A DNA stretch of 64,000 nucleotides from an uncultured Hungatella sp. (GCA_910585645.1 CAJUFP010000009.1:4111-68110); one strand, 5' to 3'; numbered from the stretch's first letter, positions 42,600 to 53,167 are shown. Translations and numbers: made by a program. Notes: generated from the letters alone by a model not told the origin.

Positions 42600-44192
42600 A
42601 TGGATAAGGCGAAGAGATTTCGGCAGCTGTTGAACGCTGACAGGCATTTTTTTCTGATGGAGGCACACGACGGCCTTTCGGCCAAGATCGTTGAGGAGAC
42701 GGGATTTCCGGCTATCTGGGCCAGCGGACTGTCTATAACAGCATCTCTGGGCGTTCGGGATAATAATGAGATCTCCTACACGCAGCTTCTGGATGTGCTG
42801 GAGTATATGAATGATGCCTGTGATCTGCCTATACTGGTGGACGGGGATACGGGATACGGTAATTTTAACAATGCGTGCAGACTGGTTCAGAAGCTGGAGC
42901 AGATCGGGATTGCGGCTGTATGTATTGAGGATAAGAAGTTTCCAAAGACTAATTCTTTTCTGGAGACAAAGCTGGACGCATTGGCGGACCCTCTGGAATT
43001 TGCGGGAAAGATCCGGGCTATGAAGGCTACCCAGAAGAACCCTGATTTTGTGGTGGTTGCAAGATTGGAATCCCTGATCGTAGGGGCTGGGGTTGAGGAC
43101 GCGGTGAAGAGGGCGGAGATGTATCTGGCAGCAGGAGCTGACGCCATACTGGTTCACTCCAAGCGCCCTAACTCCAAGGATATCGACGATTTTCTGGTTG
43201 CGTTTGACACAAACGTTCCCATCTTTCTTGTGCCAACCAAGTATTATACGGTGCCTGTAAGCCATTTAACCAAGGATAGAAGAGTGCGGGGGATCATCTG
43301 GGCGAATCACAATGTCCGGGTTTGTATCACTGCCATGCAGCAGCTGAGCAAAAAGATCTATGACGACTGTTCCATCGCCAATGTGGAGAGTGATATCGCG
43401 CCTGTGACGGAGATCTTCCGGCTGCAGAAGAATGAAGAGTATCTTGAGATGGAGAAGAAGTATCTGCCGGAGTATTCGAACCTGAGCGCAGTGATCCTTG
43501 CGGCGGGAGGTCCCGGTCCGCTGGATTTTGAGAAGCCGAAATCTCTGCTTAAGATAAGCGGAAAGAGTATCCTGGAGCATCAGCTGGATGCCTTAAGGTC
43601 TGTGAGATTGTCCAAGATCACGGTTGTCAGAGGCTACAAGGGAGATGAGATACAGGCGGCAGATGTAAAATTTATTGACAACTCGAAGTGGAAGGATACC
43701 AACGCGGCTTACTCCCTATCCCTTGCAGTTCCGGACATAAAAGAACCCTATCTGGTGCTGTACGGGGATGTGTTCTTTAAGCGGTATCTGCTGAGAAGCA
43801 TCCTGGATTACGCCTCTGAACACTCGTCATCGGATATGATCCTGGTATGCGTGAAGGAGGATTATATCAAAGGCGGATATTATCTTAAGCTTAACAAGAG
43901 ACCGGATGTGTTTGGGGATGACGATGAGCTGACTGTGATCGAAGTTCACAGAGACAAAGAGGCGCCTCAAGAAGGGGATGTGGTGTACTTCACTGGGCTT
44001 ATGATGGTAAATAACCATTTGGCAGTGCAGCAGCTTCTGGAGGGAGAGGACTGTGAACATCTGCATATTTCTGATTTTATGCGTCATGGAATAGAGAAAG
44101 GGCTGAAGTTGTCAGTGATTATGTCGTCGAAAGAAGCGATTGTTGATATCAATTTATTGAATGATCTGATGAAGGCCGGGGAATTGTTGTAA
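42600..44192 (+). CDS. aepX: Phosphoenolpyruvate mutase fused to a nucleotidyltransferase
   Basis: A 530-residue bifunctional protein. The N-terminal part (about 1-285) is PEP mutase, which forms the C-P bond: WASGLSITASLGVRD, VDGDTGYGN, and the diagnostic EDKKFPKTNS at residues 110-119. The C-terminal part (about 293-530) is a nucleotidyltransferase starting LSAVILAAGGPGPL, with KPKSLLKI and metal-binding LYGDVFF. Such fusions are related to PntC-type cytidylyltransferases that activate phosphonates as CMP esters. The ATG follows TTAGGAGGTAAGG. It is the last gene of the unit, before a bidirectional terminator. Confidence 0.93.
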   Translation: MDKAKRFRQLLNADRHFFLMEAHDGLSAKIVEETGFPAIWASGLSITASLGVRDNNEISYTQLLDVLEYMNDACDLPILVDGDTGYGNFNNACRLVQKLEQIGIAAVCIEDKKFPKTNSFLETKLDALADPLEFAGKIRAMKATQKNPDFVVVARLESLIVGAGVEDAVKRAEMYLAAGADAILVHSKRPNSKDIDDFLVAFDTNVPIFLVPTKYYTVPVSHLTKDRRVRGIIWANHNVRVCITAMQQLSKKIYDDCSIANVESDIAPVTEIFRLQKNEEYLEMEKKYLPEYSNLSAVILAAGGPGPLDFEKPKSLLKISGKSILEHQLDALRSVRLSKITVVRGYKGDEIQAADVKFIDNSKWKDTNAAYSLSLAVPDIKEPYLVLYGDVFFKRYLLRSILDYASEHSSSDMILVCVKEDYIKGGYYLKLNKRPDVFGDDDELTVIEVHRDKEAPQEGDVVYFTGLMMVNNHLAVQQLLEGEDCEHLHISDFMRHGIEKGLKLSVIMSSKEAIVDINLLNDLMKAGELL

Positions 44193-44218
44193 AAAGTATA
44201 GATCTTATTTTAGAAGAG

Positions 44219-44253
44219 AAAACTTTCCTGTTACTGCAAGCGGGAAAGTTTTT
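44219..44253. terminator. Bidirectional terminator between aepX and the recombinase gene
   Basis: AAAACTTTCC (44219-44228) pairs with GGAAAGTTTT (44243-44252) around a 14-base loop region. T-runs follow on both strands, so it can end transcription from both sides. Confidence 0.8.
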
Positions 44254-44261
44254 CTGAATTT

Positions 44262-44948
<687 letters not shown>

Positions 44949-44950
44949 AC

Positions 44951-46672
44951 TTATAAAGGTTTTGGTTCTGGTACGACTTCTTTAAATAGCTGCATCATCC
45001 TTCTAATATCTCTTCTTATATTATTTTCCATTATTCTGGCCCTTTCACTATCCACACCTGACACGCTGATATAGATTTTTATCTTTGGCTCTGTCCCGCT
45101 AGGCCTTAAAATTACAGAACAGTTATTTTCTAATTCGAATTTAAGAACATTTGCTCTTGGCAATCCATATAGTCCATCTGAATAGTCCAGATATCTTTTT
45201 ACCGGTATTCCTCCAATAGATGTTATATCTCTGCGAAAAAAACCCATGACACTCTGCATCTCGCGAATACCACAAGCACCTTCGAAAATATACGAATGCA
45301 TCGCATCCAGATAATACCCATATCTTTCATACAATTCGTTCAGTTTATCAAGGAGACTTTTTCCCTGTGTTGCGTAATAACTGAACATCTCACAGATCAG
45401 AAGCGCGGCGCCTACCCCATCTTTATCTCTCACATAAGAACCGCTTAAATATCCATAAGATTCCTCAAACCCAAAGATATACTGTTCTCTCTGATCTCTT
45501 TCTTCCAAAAAACAGATCTGTTCTCCAATATATTTAAATCCTGTCAACACATTTATGGTTTTTACACCATAATTGTCCGCAATCTTTTCAGCGAGCTTTG
45601 TAGTTACAATGGACTTTATCATGATCGGATCAGATGGCATCTGGTTATGCTTTTTTCTCTGATCGCATATATAATCCAAAAGCAGACTACCAGTTTCGTT
45701 GCCGGAAAGCAGCACATACTCTCCGGCATGATCTCTGACACCAATGCCTACACGGTCGCAGTCGGGATCCGTGGCGATCAATAAACCTGCGTTAAATTTC
45801 CTGGCATATTCTATGCCAAGAAGCATGGTATCTCGAACTTCCGGATTGGGATAAGGGCAAGTCGGAAATTGCCCGTCTGGATGTTCCTGTTCCTTTACCG
45901 TAATAAGATGGACATATCCCATTTCACTAAAGATTCTGGTAACAGGTACTAGGCCTGTACCATTCAGTGGGCTGTATATCATTGTCAGCGCTTTATTAAC
46001 CTCTTCTCCGAACAGCACACTCTGCTTTTTTAGTTCCTCTAAAAAGGCTTCGCAAACCGTATCTTTGATATATTCAATTATGCCTCTTTCCAGAGCTTCC
46101 GAAAAATCGGTTTGTTTTATATCCTCAAAGATATCCAGCTGCGTGATCTTTGCGGAGATATCAGCTGTTGTTTTTGAAGTGATCTGACATCCATTTTTAT
46201 CGTATACTTTATAGCCATTATAGGTACTTGGATTATGGGACGCAGTGATCATCACACCGGCAGAACAATCCAGATATCTCACAGCGAAGGAAAGGCATGG
46301 CGTTGGCATCAATTGACGATAAATGAATACCTTTATGCCATTAGCCGCAAATACACTTGCTGCTGTTTTGCTAAATGTTTTGCTTTTTATCCTGCTGTCA
46401 TAGCCTATGGCAATGCGTCTCTTATTTTCGGGGAAATTTTTTATTACATAGTTCGCAAGTCCCTGGGAGGCCATGGCTACCGTATAAATGTTCATTCTAT
46501 TAGTTCCAGCGCCAATGATCCCCCGCAGACCGCCTGTCCCAAAAGTCAAATACCTGAAAAAGGCATCCTGGATTTCGTTGTCTTTTTCTTTCAGCTTTTT
46601 TAATTCTTCTACAATATCCACGTCTGCAACGGCCTTTTCACACCAGCGCAGGTATTCCTTCCGATGATCCAT
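44951..46672 (-). CDS. Phosphoglucomutase/phosphomannomutase (PgcA type)
   Basis: A 573-residue alpha-D-phosphohexomutase interconverting hexose 6- and 1-phosphates. Motifs: FGTGGLRG at the N-terminus, phosphoserine loop TASHNPSTYNG, metal loop DPDCDRVG, sugar-binding FEESYGYLSG, and phosphate-binding RPSGTEPKIK. ATG 46672 follows GAAGGAA, and the 5' end overlaps manC by 35 bases. As the last gene after manC, gmd and rmd, it probably supplies mannose 1-phosphate, though PgcA enzymes also act on glucose. Confidence 0.9.
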   Translation of the reverse strand: MDHRKEYLRWCEKAVADVDIVEELKKLKEKDNEIQDAFFRYLTFGTGGLRGIIGAGTNRMNIYTVAMASQGLANYVIKNFPENKRRIAIGYDSRIKSKTFSKTAASVFAANGIKVFIYRQLMPTPCLSFAVRYLDCSAGVMITASHNPSTYNGYKVYDKNGCQITSKTTADISAKITQLDIFEDIKQTDFSEALERGIIEYIKDTVCEAFLEELKKQSVLFGEEVNKALTMIYSPLNGTGLVPVTRIFSEMGYVHLITVKEQEHPDGQFPTCPYPNPEVRDTMLLGIEYARKFNAGLLIATDPDCDRVGIGVRDHAGEYVLLSGNETGSLLLDYICDQRKKHNQMPSDPIMIKSIVTTKLAEKIADNYGVKTINVLTGFKYIGEQICFLEERDQREQYIFGFEESYGYLSGSYVRDKDGVGAALLICEMFSYYATQGKSLLDKLNELYERYGYYLDAMHSYIFEGACGIREMQSVMGFFRRDITSIGGIPVKRYLDYSDGLYGLPRANVLKFELENNCSVILRPSGTEPKIKIYISVSGVDSERARIMENNIRRDIRRMMQLFKEVVPEPKPL

Positions 46673-47993
46673 AACCGATTTCCTTCTGTCCATATACCTT
46701 TTTATCGTTCCTTTTAATATCAGATCCAACTTGTATCTCGATCAGAGTCAATTCCTCGTCCGCAATTATCGTATGTCTGCACCCTGAGGGAATCGTTATC
46801 ACATCTCCTGGGCGAACTGTCTGCTCCTTATCATCGATGATAACCCTTCCTTTCCCGAAAAGAATATTCCAAATCTCATTTCTACATTCGTGGCTGTGAT
46901 ACTTCATCTGTTTTTCTTTTTGCATCTCTATTTTAACTGTCATGGAACCGGGCTGGGTATCAAGCACTGAGTAAGTTCCCCATGATTTTTCCGCAAAGTT
47001 TATATCTGTGTCCATTTTTTCAACGTAGGGTTTCACATTATCGCAGCAGGTTTTATTTGATATCAAGATTCCGTCACTGCTGGATGCGATGAACATATCT
47101 TTACATCCCATACATAGGATAGGGAGATTCAGTTCATTGATCACCTGTGTATCGACACATTTTTCATCCAATACAACATTTCCTTTTATCAACTCTTTCA
47201 TGGTTTCCGCAACCATACTCCAGTTCCCCACATCTCTCCATGCCCCTGTGTACCGCATAACTTGAATATTTTTCTCTTTTTCCACAACGGCGTAATCGAA
47301 ACTGATACTCTCCAGCGTTTCATACTTTTGATACAGATCCTGGTAGTCTGAAAACTCTATCATATCATGGGCTTTATCCAACAGATATCCCAAACGAAAG
47401 GCAAAAACACCGGAATTCCATAAAGCCCCCTGTTTAATATAACTTTCGGCCAACTGGGCCGTTGGCTTTTCTTTAAATTTTTTTACACGGCTGACCTGTC
47501 CCAGATCCTCCGGAAGGATATAACCATATTTTTCATTAGGGCAGGTGGGTTCGATTCCCATCAAAGTAAGATTGGCTGTTTTCTTTGCTACAAGGCCCTC
47601 TAATAGTTTCACAGCTTCATAATAGTTATCTTCAACATATGGATCAACAGGACAGACGATAATACATTCGTCCTCCATCACTCCCATTATATCTTTAAGA
47701 TAAGACGCCGCAAGAACAATGGCGGGAAAGGTATCTTTTCTGCATGGTTCTACACAGATTGACAGCTTATCATGTAATTGATTTTTAACAGCGCTGACCT
47801 GTGATTTGCTTGTAGCTATGGTTATCTTGGCGTTTTTATCTACAGACATGATCTGTCGATATACACGCTGGATCATAGACTCATATATACCATCTTCATT
47901 TTTAAAAAGATGGATGAATTGTTTACTGCGCACATCATTGGAAAGGGGCCATAACCGTTTGCCGCTTCCTCCGGATAACAAGATCATATTCAT
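46638..47993 (-). CDS. manC: Mannose-1-phosphate guanylyltransferase with C-terminal cupin
   Basis: A 451-residue type II enzyme making GDP-mannose. The N-terminal pyrophosphorylase domain has LSGGSGKRLWPLS, CPVDPYVED and KFKEKPTAQLAESY. The C-terminal cupin (about 340-440) has MKYHSHECRNEIWNIL and is the PMI-like domain. ATG 47993 follows AGGGGGAAA; upstream in-frame codons add an unrelated tail that overlaps rmd. It lies between rmd and the phosphohexomutase gene in a GDP-sugar module. Confidence 0.92.
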   Translation of the reverse strand: MNMILLSGGSGKRLWPLSNDVRSKQFIHLFKNEDGIYESMIQRVYRQIMSVDKNAKITIATSKSQVSAVKNQLHDKLSICVEPCRKDTFPAIVLAASYLKDIMGVMEDECIIVCPVDPYVEDNYYEAVKLLEGLVAKKTANLTLMGIEPTCPNEKYGYILPEDLGQVSRVKKFKEKPTAQLAESYIKQGALWNSGVFAFRLGYLLDKAHDMIEFSDYQDLYQKYETLESISFDYAVVEKEKNIQVMRYTGAWRDVGNWSMVAETMKELIKGNVVLDEKCVDTQVINELNLPILCMGCKDMFIASSSDGILISNKTCCDNVKPYVEKMDTDINFAEKSWGTYSVLDTQPGSMTVKIEMQKEKQMKYHSHECRNEIWNILFGKGRVIIDDKEQTVRPGDVITIPSGCRHTIIADEELTLIEIQVGSDIKRNDKKVYGQKEIGYGSSEGIPALV

Positions 47994-48009
47994 TGTATTT
48001 TCCCCCTGG

Positions 48010-48945
48010 CTACAATGCGTATAAATAATACTCATACATATCGTGTATGGTATCAAATATAGAATATGTATTACTCCAACCGAGTTCCTTTTTTATAAGG
48101 CGATTATCACACCATATAGATCCTGGTTCATCTGGACGGATCAGATTTTTGTCAACACATACCTGGATCTGCGTCTTGGAGAGGAAAATAATATGGTTTA
48201 ATATCTCTTTAAGCTCATAAATCTTTCCGCTTCCGATATTATACACTTGGTTTGGCTTTCCCCTTTCAAGAACAAGCCTGTATGCTCTGACAATATCTCT
48301 TACATCGCTGAAATCTCTTTTGACATGTAGATTTCCAACTGTCATAATATTAGAATCTCTGTACCCCTTTTTAATTGATACCACCTGTCTGCACCATGAT
48401 GGGATTACAAAACTATCTTTCTGTCCAATGCCCGTGTGATTAAAAGATCTGACGTAAAATACATTTATGCCATATCGTCCATAATAGAGCCCACCTGTTT
48501 TTTCTTGTGTTACTTTTGATATTCCATATGGACTTGCCGCGTTGATCAGGCTCTGCTCATTGATCGGGGTGTCAGAAGCAGCGTATTCTTCGCTGGATCC
48601 AATTAACAGCAAACTGCTGTCAGGTGAATGCTTTCTGATCCCTTCAAGAATGTTTAATGTTCCAACTACATTGATCTCCATAGTATTTTGTGGAATCTCC
48701 CAGGACTGGGCGACACTGCTTATTGCGGCAAGATTAACAATATAGGTTGGACGCGTATTCTTTATAATCTCCGCTGTCTGCTTTGCGTCTCTGATATCAG
48801 ATCCTACAAATTTGACATAATCGTGAATATGCTCACTTTTAAAAAGATCGCTTCCATACACCTCATAGTCATTTGAGTAAAACTCTTGCGCAAGATAGCT
48901 TCCTACAAAGCCAGAAATACCGAATATTAAAACGGATAAATTCAT
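48010..48945 (-). CDS. rmd: GDP-6-deoxy-4-keto-D-mannose reductase-like SDR
   Basis: A 311-residue extended SDR with a [12 protein letters not shown] cofactor loop, [13 protein letters not shown], the SSEEY serine motif ([10 protein letters not shown]) characteristic of RMD-type reductases, and YGISK as the catalytic YxxxK. It should reduce the product of Gmd to GDP-D-rhamnose. It starts within the last codons of gmd (4-base overlap). A GDP-6-deoxytalose product is an alternative. Confidence 0.82.
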   Translation of the reverse strand: MNLSVLIFGISGFVGSYLAQEFYSNDYEVYGSDLFKSEHIHDYVKFVGSDIRDAKQTAEIIKNTRPTYIVNLAAISSVAQSWEIPQNTMEINVVGTLNILEGIRKHSPDSSLLLIGSSEEYAASDTPINEQSLINAASPYGISKVTQEKTGGLYYGRYGINVFYVRSFNHTGIGQKDSFVIPSWCRQVVSIKKGYRDSNIMTVGNLHVKRDFSDVRDIVRAYRLVLERGKPNQVYNIGSGKIYELKEILNHIIFLSKTQIQVCVDKNLIRPDEPGSIWCDNRLIKKELGWSNTYSIFDTIHDMYEYYLYAL

Positions 48946-49994
48946 AGTTTCCTCGCCTTAGAATCTAATTCCTTTTTGGCTAAGTTAAGATCATGTTCCG
49001 CCATAATTGTGCAGAGCTGCTCATAACTTGTCTTCTGCGGATTCCATCCAAGCTTTGTTTTTGCCTTTCGGGGATCGCCCAGCAGATTGACCACATCCGC
49101 CGGTCTGAACCATTTTGGATTTACGCATACAAGCATTCTGCCTGTCTTTTTGTCATAACCTTTTTCGTCGATCCCATGGCCTTTCCACTGAAGCTCAATG
49201 CCGTCATTAGCGAACGCCAGGGTGGTAAATTCGCGTACTGTATGCTGAACGCCTGTGGCGATAACATAATCATCTGGGGTATTCTGCTGAAGCATAAGCC
49301 ACATACATTCTACATAATCTTTCGCGTAACCCCAATCCCGAAGCGCGTCAAGATTTCCTAATTCCAGGTGATCCTGAAGGCCGCAGGCGATCCTTCCGGC
49401 GGCAAGCGTTATCTTGCGCGTTACAAAATTTTCTCCGCGTCTTTCAGATTCATGATTAAACAGAATGCCATTGCATGCAAACATCTTGTAAGCTTCACGA
49501 TAGTGCCGGATCATCCAATAACCATATAATTTAGCCACTGCGTATGGGCTGTAGGGGTGAAAGGGGGTATCCTCATTTTGAGGACATTCTTCCACCTTTC
49601 CGTAAAGTTCTGATGTGGATGCCTGATAAATCCGGCATCTCTTGTCCAAACCTGCCATGCGAACTGCTTCCAGGAGCCTTAGCACTCCTAAGGCGTCAAT
49701 ATCTCCTGTATATTCCGGGGCATTGAAGGAAACCTGAACATGGGATTGTGCCGCAAGGTTATAGATCTCATCTGGTTTTATCTCAAGTAAAACGCGTACA
49801 ATGCTTGAAAAGTCAGAGAGGTCTCCTTCGTGGATCGTTAACCTGTCCAGTGTATGATCAATACGCGTTGTTGTAGAGACAGAAGACCGGCGGATGATCC
49901 CATGTACTTCATATCCTTTTTCGAGCAAAAGTTCTGCAAGATAGGATCCGTCCTGGCCGGTAATTCCTGTTATAAGAGCTGTTTTCATTTCCAT
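48942..49994 (-). CDS. gmd: GDP-mannose 4,6-dehydratase
   Basis: A 350-residue enzyme converting GDP-mannose to GDP-4-keto-6-deoxymannose. [24 protein letters not shown] is the typical N-terminus, with [28 protein letters not shown] and [10 protein letters not shown] holding the catalytic Tyr/Lys. [21 protein letters not shown] is also diagnostic. The ATG follows AAAGGGACAG. It feeds the adjacent rmd product. Confidence 0.96.
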   Translation of the reverse strand: MEMKTALITGITGQDGSYLAELLLEKGYEVHGIIRRSSVSTTTRIDHTLDRLTIHEGDLSDFSSIVRVLLEIKPDEIYNLAAQSHVQVSFNAPEYTGDIDALGVLRLLEAVRMAGLDKRCRIYQASTSELYGKVEECPQNEDTPFHPYSPYAVAKLYGYWMIRHYREAYKMFACNGILFNHESERRGENFVTRKITLAAGRIACGLQDHLELGNLDALRDWGYAKDYVECMWLMLQQNTPDDYVIATGVQHTVREFTTLAFANDGIELQWKGHGIDEKGYDKKTGRMLVCVNPKWFRPADVVNLLGDPRKAKTKLGWNPQKTSYEQLCTIMAEHDLNLAKKELDSKARKL

Positions 49995-50010
49995 GTCTGT
50001 CCCTTTCCTT

Positions 50011-50436
50011 TTATTTTTGTGAACAATCCAAACCCATTATTTTCAGATATTCATCATAATCCCGAATATACTCTTTTCCATCATAATGAGTACTTGCCAG
50101 CACAAGCAGCACAGAATCCGACGAAAAATCATACATATCCTTCCAGATCATCTTTGGAATATAAACGCCCATCATCGGTTTGTTCAGTTCCACGATAAAC
50201 TCCTCAATTCCATTGGTTATCCTGACTTTACTCTGTCCAGCTACATTGATAAGTACGAATTCTGATTCACGGTTTGCATGTTCACCGCGAATTACATCGC
50301 GGTCAGATTCATAGATGTAGAATACCCTTTGGATGTCAAAAGGGATTGCCTGTCCGCCTTCAATAACTACCAGTTTTCCACGTTCATCACCCAGATCGGC
50401 AAACTGTAAGATCTCACATCTCTCCTGCAATGTCAT
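50011..50436 (-). CDS. fdtA: dTDP-4-keto-6-deoxyhexose 3,4-ketoisomerase (FdtA/WxcM-like cupin)
   Basis: A 141-residue cupin. The pattern is that of FdtA/Qdt[42 protein letters not shown], and [22 protein letters not shown]. The family isomerises dTDP-4-keto-6-deoxyglucose to a 3-keto sugar for subsequent amination. The next gene is the matching aminotransferase. The dTDP-glucose genes rmlA and rmlB are not in the window. FdtA and QdtA (galacto or gluco product) cannot be separated by eye. Confidence 0.85.
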   Translation of the reverse strand: MTLQERCEILQFADLGDERGKLVVIEGGQAIPFDIQRVFYIYESDRDVIRGEHANRESEFVLINVAGQSKVRITNGIEEFIVELNKPMMGVYIPKMIWKDMYDFSSDSVLLVLASTHYDGKEYIRDYDEYLKIMGLDCSQK

Positions 50437-50463
50437 AAGTTCAATCTCCTTCGGGTCCTGCTC

Positions 50464-51558
50464 TTATTTGAAACTGTTCAACGCGTCAATAACATAATCC
50501 TGTTCTTCTCTGGTCATTCCGTTATACATAGGGATTGAAAGGACCGTGTTGGCCAAATGCTCTGTAACAGGAAGGAAGCCTTCTTTATGCCCAAGAGATT
50601 CATATGCCTGGGCAAGATGGGGAGGAATCGGGTAGTGGATGATAGTTCCGATATCCTTCTTGTTAAGATAGTCGATCAAAGACTCTCTGTCTTCACAGCG
50701 GATGACATATTGATGCCAAACACTTGTCGCGCCATCTGCCAGTTTAGGCAGAGATATTTTGTTATTATGTATACCTGCTGAATAGTAAGCGGCAATCTTT
50801 TCTTTTTCCTCTGTTAATTCCCTCATATGCCTAAGTCTGACCCGAAGAAGTCCTGCCTGCAGCTCATCCAGCCTGGAATTTGCTCCAACAACCTTATTGT
50901 AGTAACGCTTTTCGCTGCCATAGTTGCGAAACACTTTGAAATCTTTTGCAAGCTGTTCGTCCTTTACCACGACCGCGCCGCCATCACCAAATCCGCCAAG
51001 ATTCTTTGACGGATAAAAGGAAAAGCAGCCTACATCACCAAAAGTTCCCGTCATCTGCCCTTTAAAGCAGGCGCCATGAGACTGGGCGCAGTCTTCGACA
51101 AGACGAAGATCATATTTTTTGCACAGTTCAACCACCTGATCCATACGAGATGCCATACCGTAAAGATGTACTACCAGAATGGCCTTTGTTTTATCTGTGA
51201 TCTTTTCCTCGATTTTATCTACATCAATTCCAAAGCTTTCATCTGGTTCTACAAATACCGGTGTTGCGCCATTCATGGTAATACCCATCACAGACGCGAT
51301 ATAGGTATTTCCCTGAACAATAACTTCGTCCCCGTTTCCGATATTCAGAAGCCGGAATGCGATCCAGAGCGCGTCTAACCCACTTGCAAGACCTACACAA
51401 TATTTGCCGCCGGTGTAGGCCGCAAACTCTTCCTCGAAAGAGCTTACTTCTTTTCCCAGAACGTACCATCCGGAGCGAAGAACTTCCAATGCTTTTGATT
51501 CGAATTCTTTCTGGTATTGGTAAAAGCCTCTGTCCATTCTGTTCTGCATTATTTTCAT
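50464..51558 (-). CDS. fdtB: DegT/DnrJ/EryC1 sugar aminotransferase (FdtB-like)
   Basis: A 364-residue PLP-dependent aminotransferase. The substrate-binding SGWYVLGKEVSSFEEEFAAYTG, the VEDCAQSHGA aspartate and the PLP lysine in SFYPSKNLGGFGDGG are all present. With the ketoisomerase it should make a dTDP-3-amino-3,6-dideoxyhexose (Fuc3N or Qui3N). ATG 51558 follows AAGGATTGA; upstream in-frame codons run into the preceding gene and lack family similarity. Confidence 0.9.
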   Translation of the reverse strand: MKIMQNRMDRGFYQYQKEFESKALEVLRSGWYVLGKEVSSFEEEFAAYTGGKYCVGLASGLDALWIAFRLLNIGNGDEVIVQGNTYIASVMGITMNGATPVFVEPDESFGIDVDKIEEKITDKTKAILVVHLYGMASRMDQVVELCKKYDLRLVEDCAQSHGACFKGQMTGTFGDVGCFSFYPSKNLGGFGDGGAVVVKDEQLAKDFKVFRNYGSEKRYYNKVVGANSRLDELQAGLLRVRLRHMRELTEEKEKIAAYYSAGIHNNKISLPKLADGATSVWHQYVIRCEDRESLIDYLNKKDIGTIIHYPIPPHLAQAYESLGHKEGFLPVTEHLANTVLSIPMYNGMTREEQDYVIDALNSFK

Positions 51559-51577
51559 GATTATCAATCCTTGTTCA

Positions 51578-53146
51578 TTATGCAAAAAATTCAATATCCA
51601 GATATTTTTGCAATTGCTCAAATTTTTCTTTCATTGCTGTGTTGATATTGAAGATCCTGTCTTCATCAACCTCTAAAAATAGACTTTCCTCATAATAATT
51701 TTTTTTCAGATCATTTGAGTAGCCATCATAGCCTATAAGCAAAAATTCTTTTACTCCGATTTTACTAAACATATTGATGCACATAATTCCAGCATTATCA
51801 TAGATGTATTCATTTTCATTTAAATAACTTGAATAATTTACTATAACACTGTCATGTGTCCCTTCTAATAGGATATTAGATGTGACTACAATATCGATAT
51901 CTTTACTATCACAAGTTTCTTTGACCATATTATACCGTTTCCTATTACTAATATAAATCATATCTACTGGCACTTGATCAGTCCGAAAATTAATAGTAAC
52001 TACATAATACATTTCTTTATTAACAAATGCTTTGATCCTCTCCATATTGTCCTTTAATGATTTCCCAGGAGCCAATAATAAGACTTTTTTCGTTCCAATC
52101 TTTCGGGAAATATATTCTAATGCTTTAGAATCATCAACCTCATGATTCATATATTCTTGATATTTCATTTTTATATAATCTTTATTATATAAAGCTTTTT
52201 TATCCGCGTCTAAATTAGTTAAAATCGCATTAATATCCTGCATCCGTAAAGTTTGAATATTTAATAGAAAAGAAGCATAATTTGGATGGCATCCTGTTAC
52301 AGCAGCGACAAAATATGCCACATCATATCCCCAATTATATATAACTTTAAGGGGGCGTATAAATTCATCTAATGCAGACAATATATCAAGAATATTATAT
52401 TTCATCGTAAAGTTTACATTTAGATATTGGACTAATAACTCTGTATTCAGATTTCCAGCACCTCTTCCCATTCCTAAAATAGAAGAGTCGATGATCAAAT
52501 TTCTTGAGACATTTAATTGTGTCAGTTCCTGAGCGTTCGCAAAGGACATCTGCAGATTGTTGTGAGAGTGAAATCCTAATGAAATTTTTTTATTCAGATT
52601 ATGGTCTACAATATAAAAAAGTCTTAGAAGATCATTCTTATACATTAATCCTAATGTATCAACAATATAAAAAGCATAGGGATTGAGTCTGTTTATTTTT
52701 TTGATGAGGCATATCAGATTATCGTCCTGATATGTTGTAGTTCCCACAGGCTGCATAAATATTTTATATCCTTTTTCCATAAGCTGTCTGCCTAAAATAA
52801 GAGAGTCTTCAATCTCATGTTCATGAAATGTTATACGTATGCCATCAATGGAGTTGCCATCATATTCCTGAATTTCATTAATAGAAATAGCACCGTATTG
52901 GATCATTGCCACATACATGATATTTCGTTTTTTTTCGCCGATGACTTTTTGAATAGCTTGGATACTGCCAAACAGAGACTTATCCTTATCATTGCAACCA
53001 GACCTTAAAAATCCGCATTCAATTATGTCTACATTTGCCCTTGCTAATCTACATATCATTTCAGATATGACGCTCTCCCCAAAAGAAAAATCGTTGACGT
53101 ACCCCCCATCTCTTAATGTACAATCAAGAATCTTAATATCATTCAT
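51578..53146 (-). CDS. DRE-TIM aldolase-type enzyme fused to an unknown C-terminal domain
   Basis: A 522-residue two-domain protein. The N-terminal part (about 1-300) is an HMGL-like TIM barrel: ILDCTLRDGGYVND, IIECGFLRSG, the metal-binding GFHSHNNLQMSFANA, and GMGRGAGNLNTE, as in 4-hydroxy-2-oxovalerate aldolases. The C-terminal part (about 340-522) starts KKVLLLAPGKSLKDN and contains VTINFRTDQVPVDMIYISN, a Rossmann-like segment resembling DUF115/MAF-type proteins; I cannot name it. The gene lies next to a KdsB-like CMP-sugar synthetase. AT-rich DNA suggests transfer. Confidence 0.72.
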   Translation of the reverse strand: MNDIKILDCTLRDGGYVNDFSFGESVISEMICRLARANVDIIECGFLRSGCNDKDKSLFGSIQAIQKVIGEKKRNIMYVAMIQYGAISINEIQEYDGNSIDGIRITFHEHEIEDSLILGRQLMEKGYKIFMQPVGTTTYQDDNLICLIKKINRLNPYAFYIVDTLGLMYKNDLLRLFYIVDHNLNKKISLGFHSHNNLQMSFANAQELTQLNVSRNLIIDSSILGMGRGAGNLNTELLVQYLNVNFTMKYNILDILSALDEFIRPLKVIYNWGYDVAYFVAAVTGCHPNYASFLLNIQTLRMQDINAILTNLDADKKALYNKDYIKMKYQEYMNHEVDDSKALEYISRKIGTKKVLLLAPGKSLKDNMERIKAFVNKEMYYVVTINFRTDQVPVDMIYISNRKRYNMVKETCDSKDIDIVVTSNILLEGTHDSVIVNYSSYLNENEYIYDNAGIMCINMFSKIGVKEFLLIGYDGYSNDLKKNYYEESLFLEVDEDRIFNINTAMKEKFEQLQKYLDIEFFA

Positions 53147-53167
53147 ATTCAGTTAAATACTCCTACT

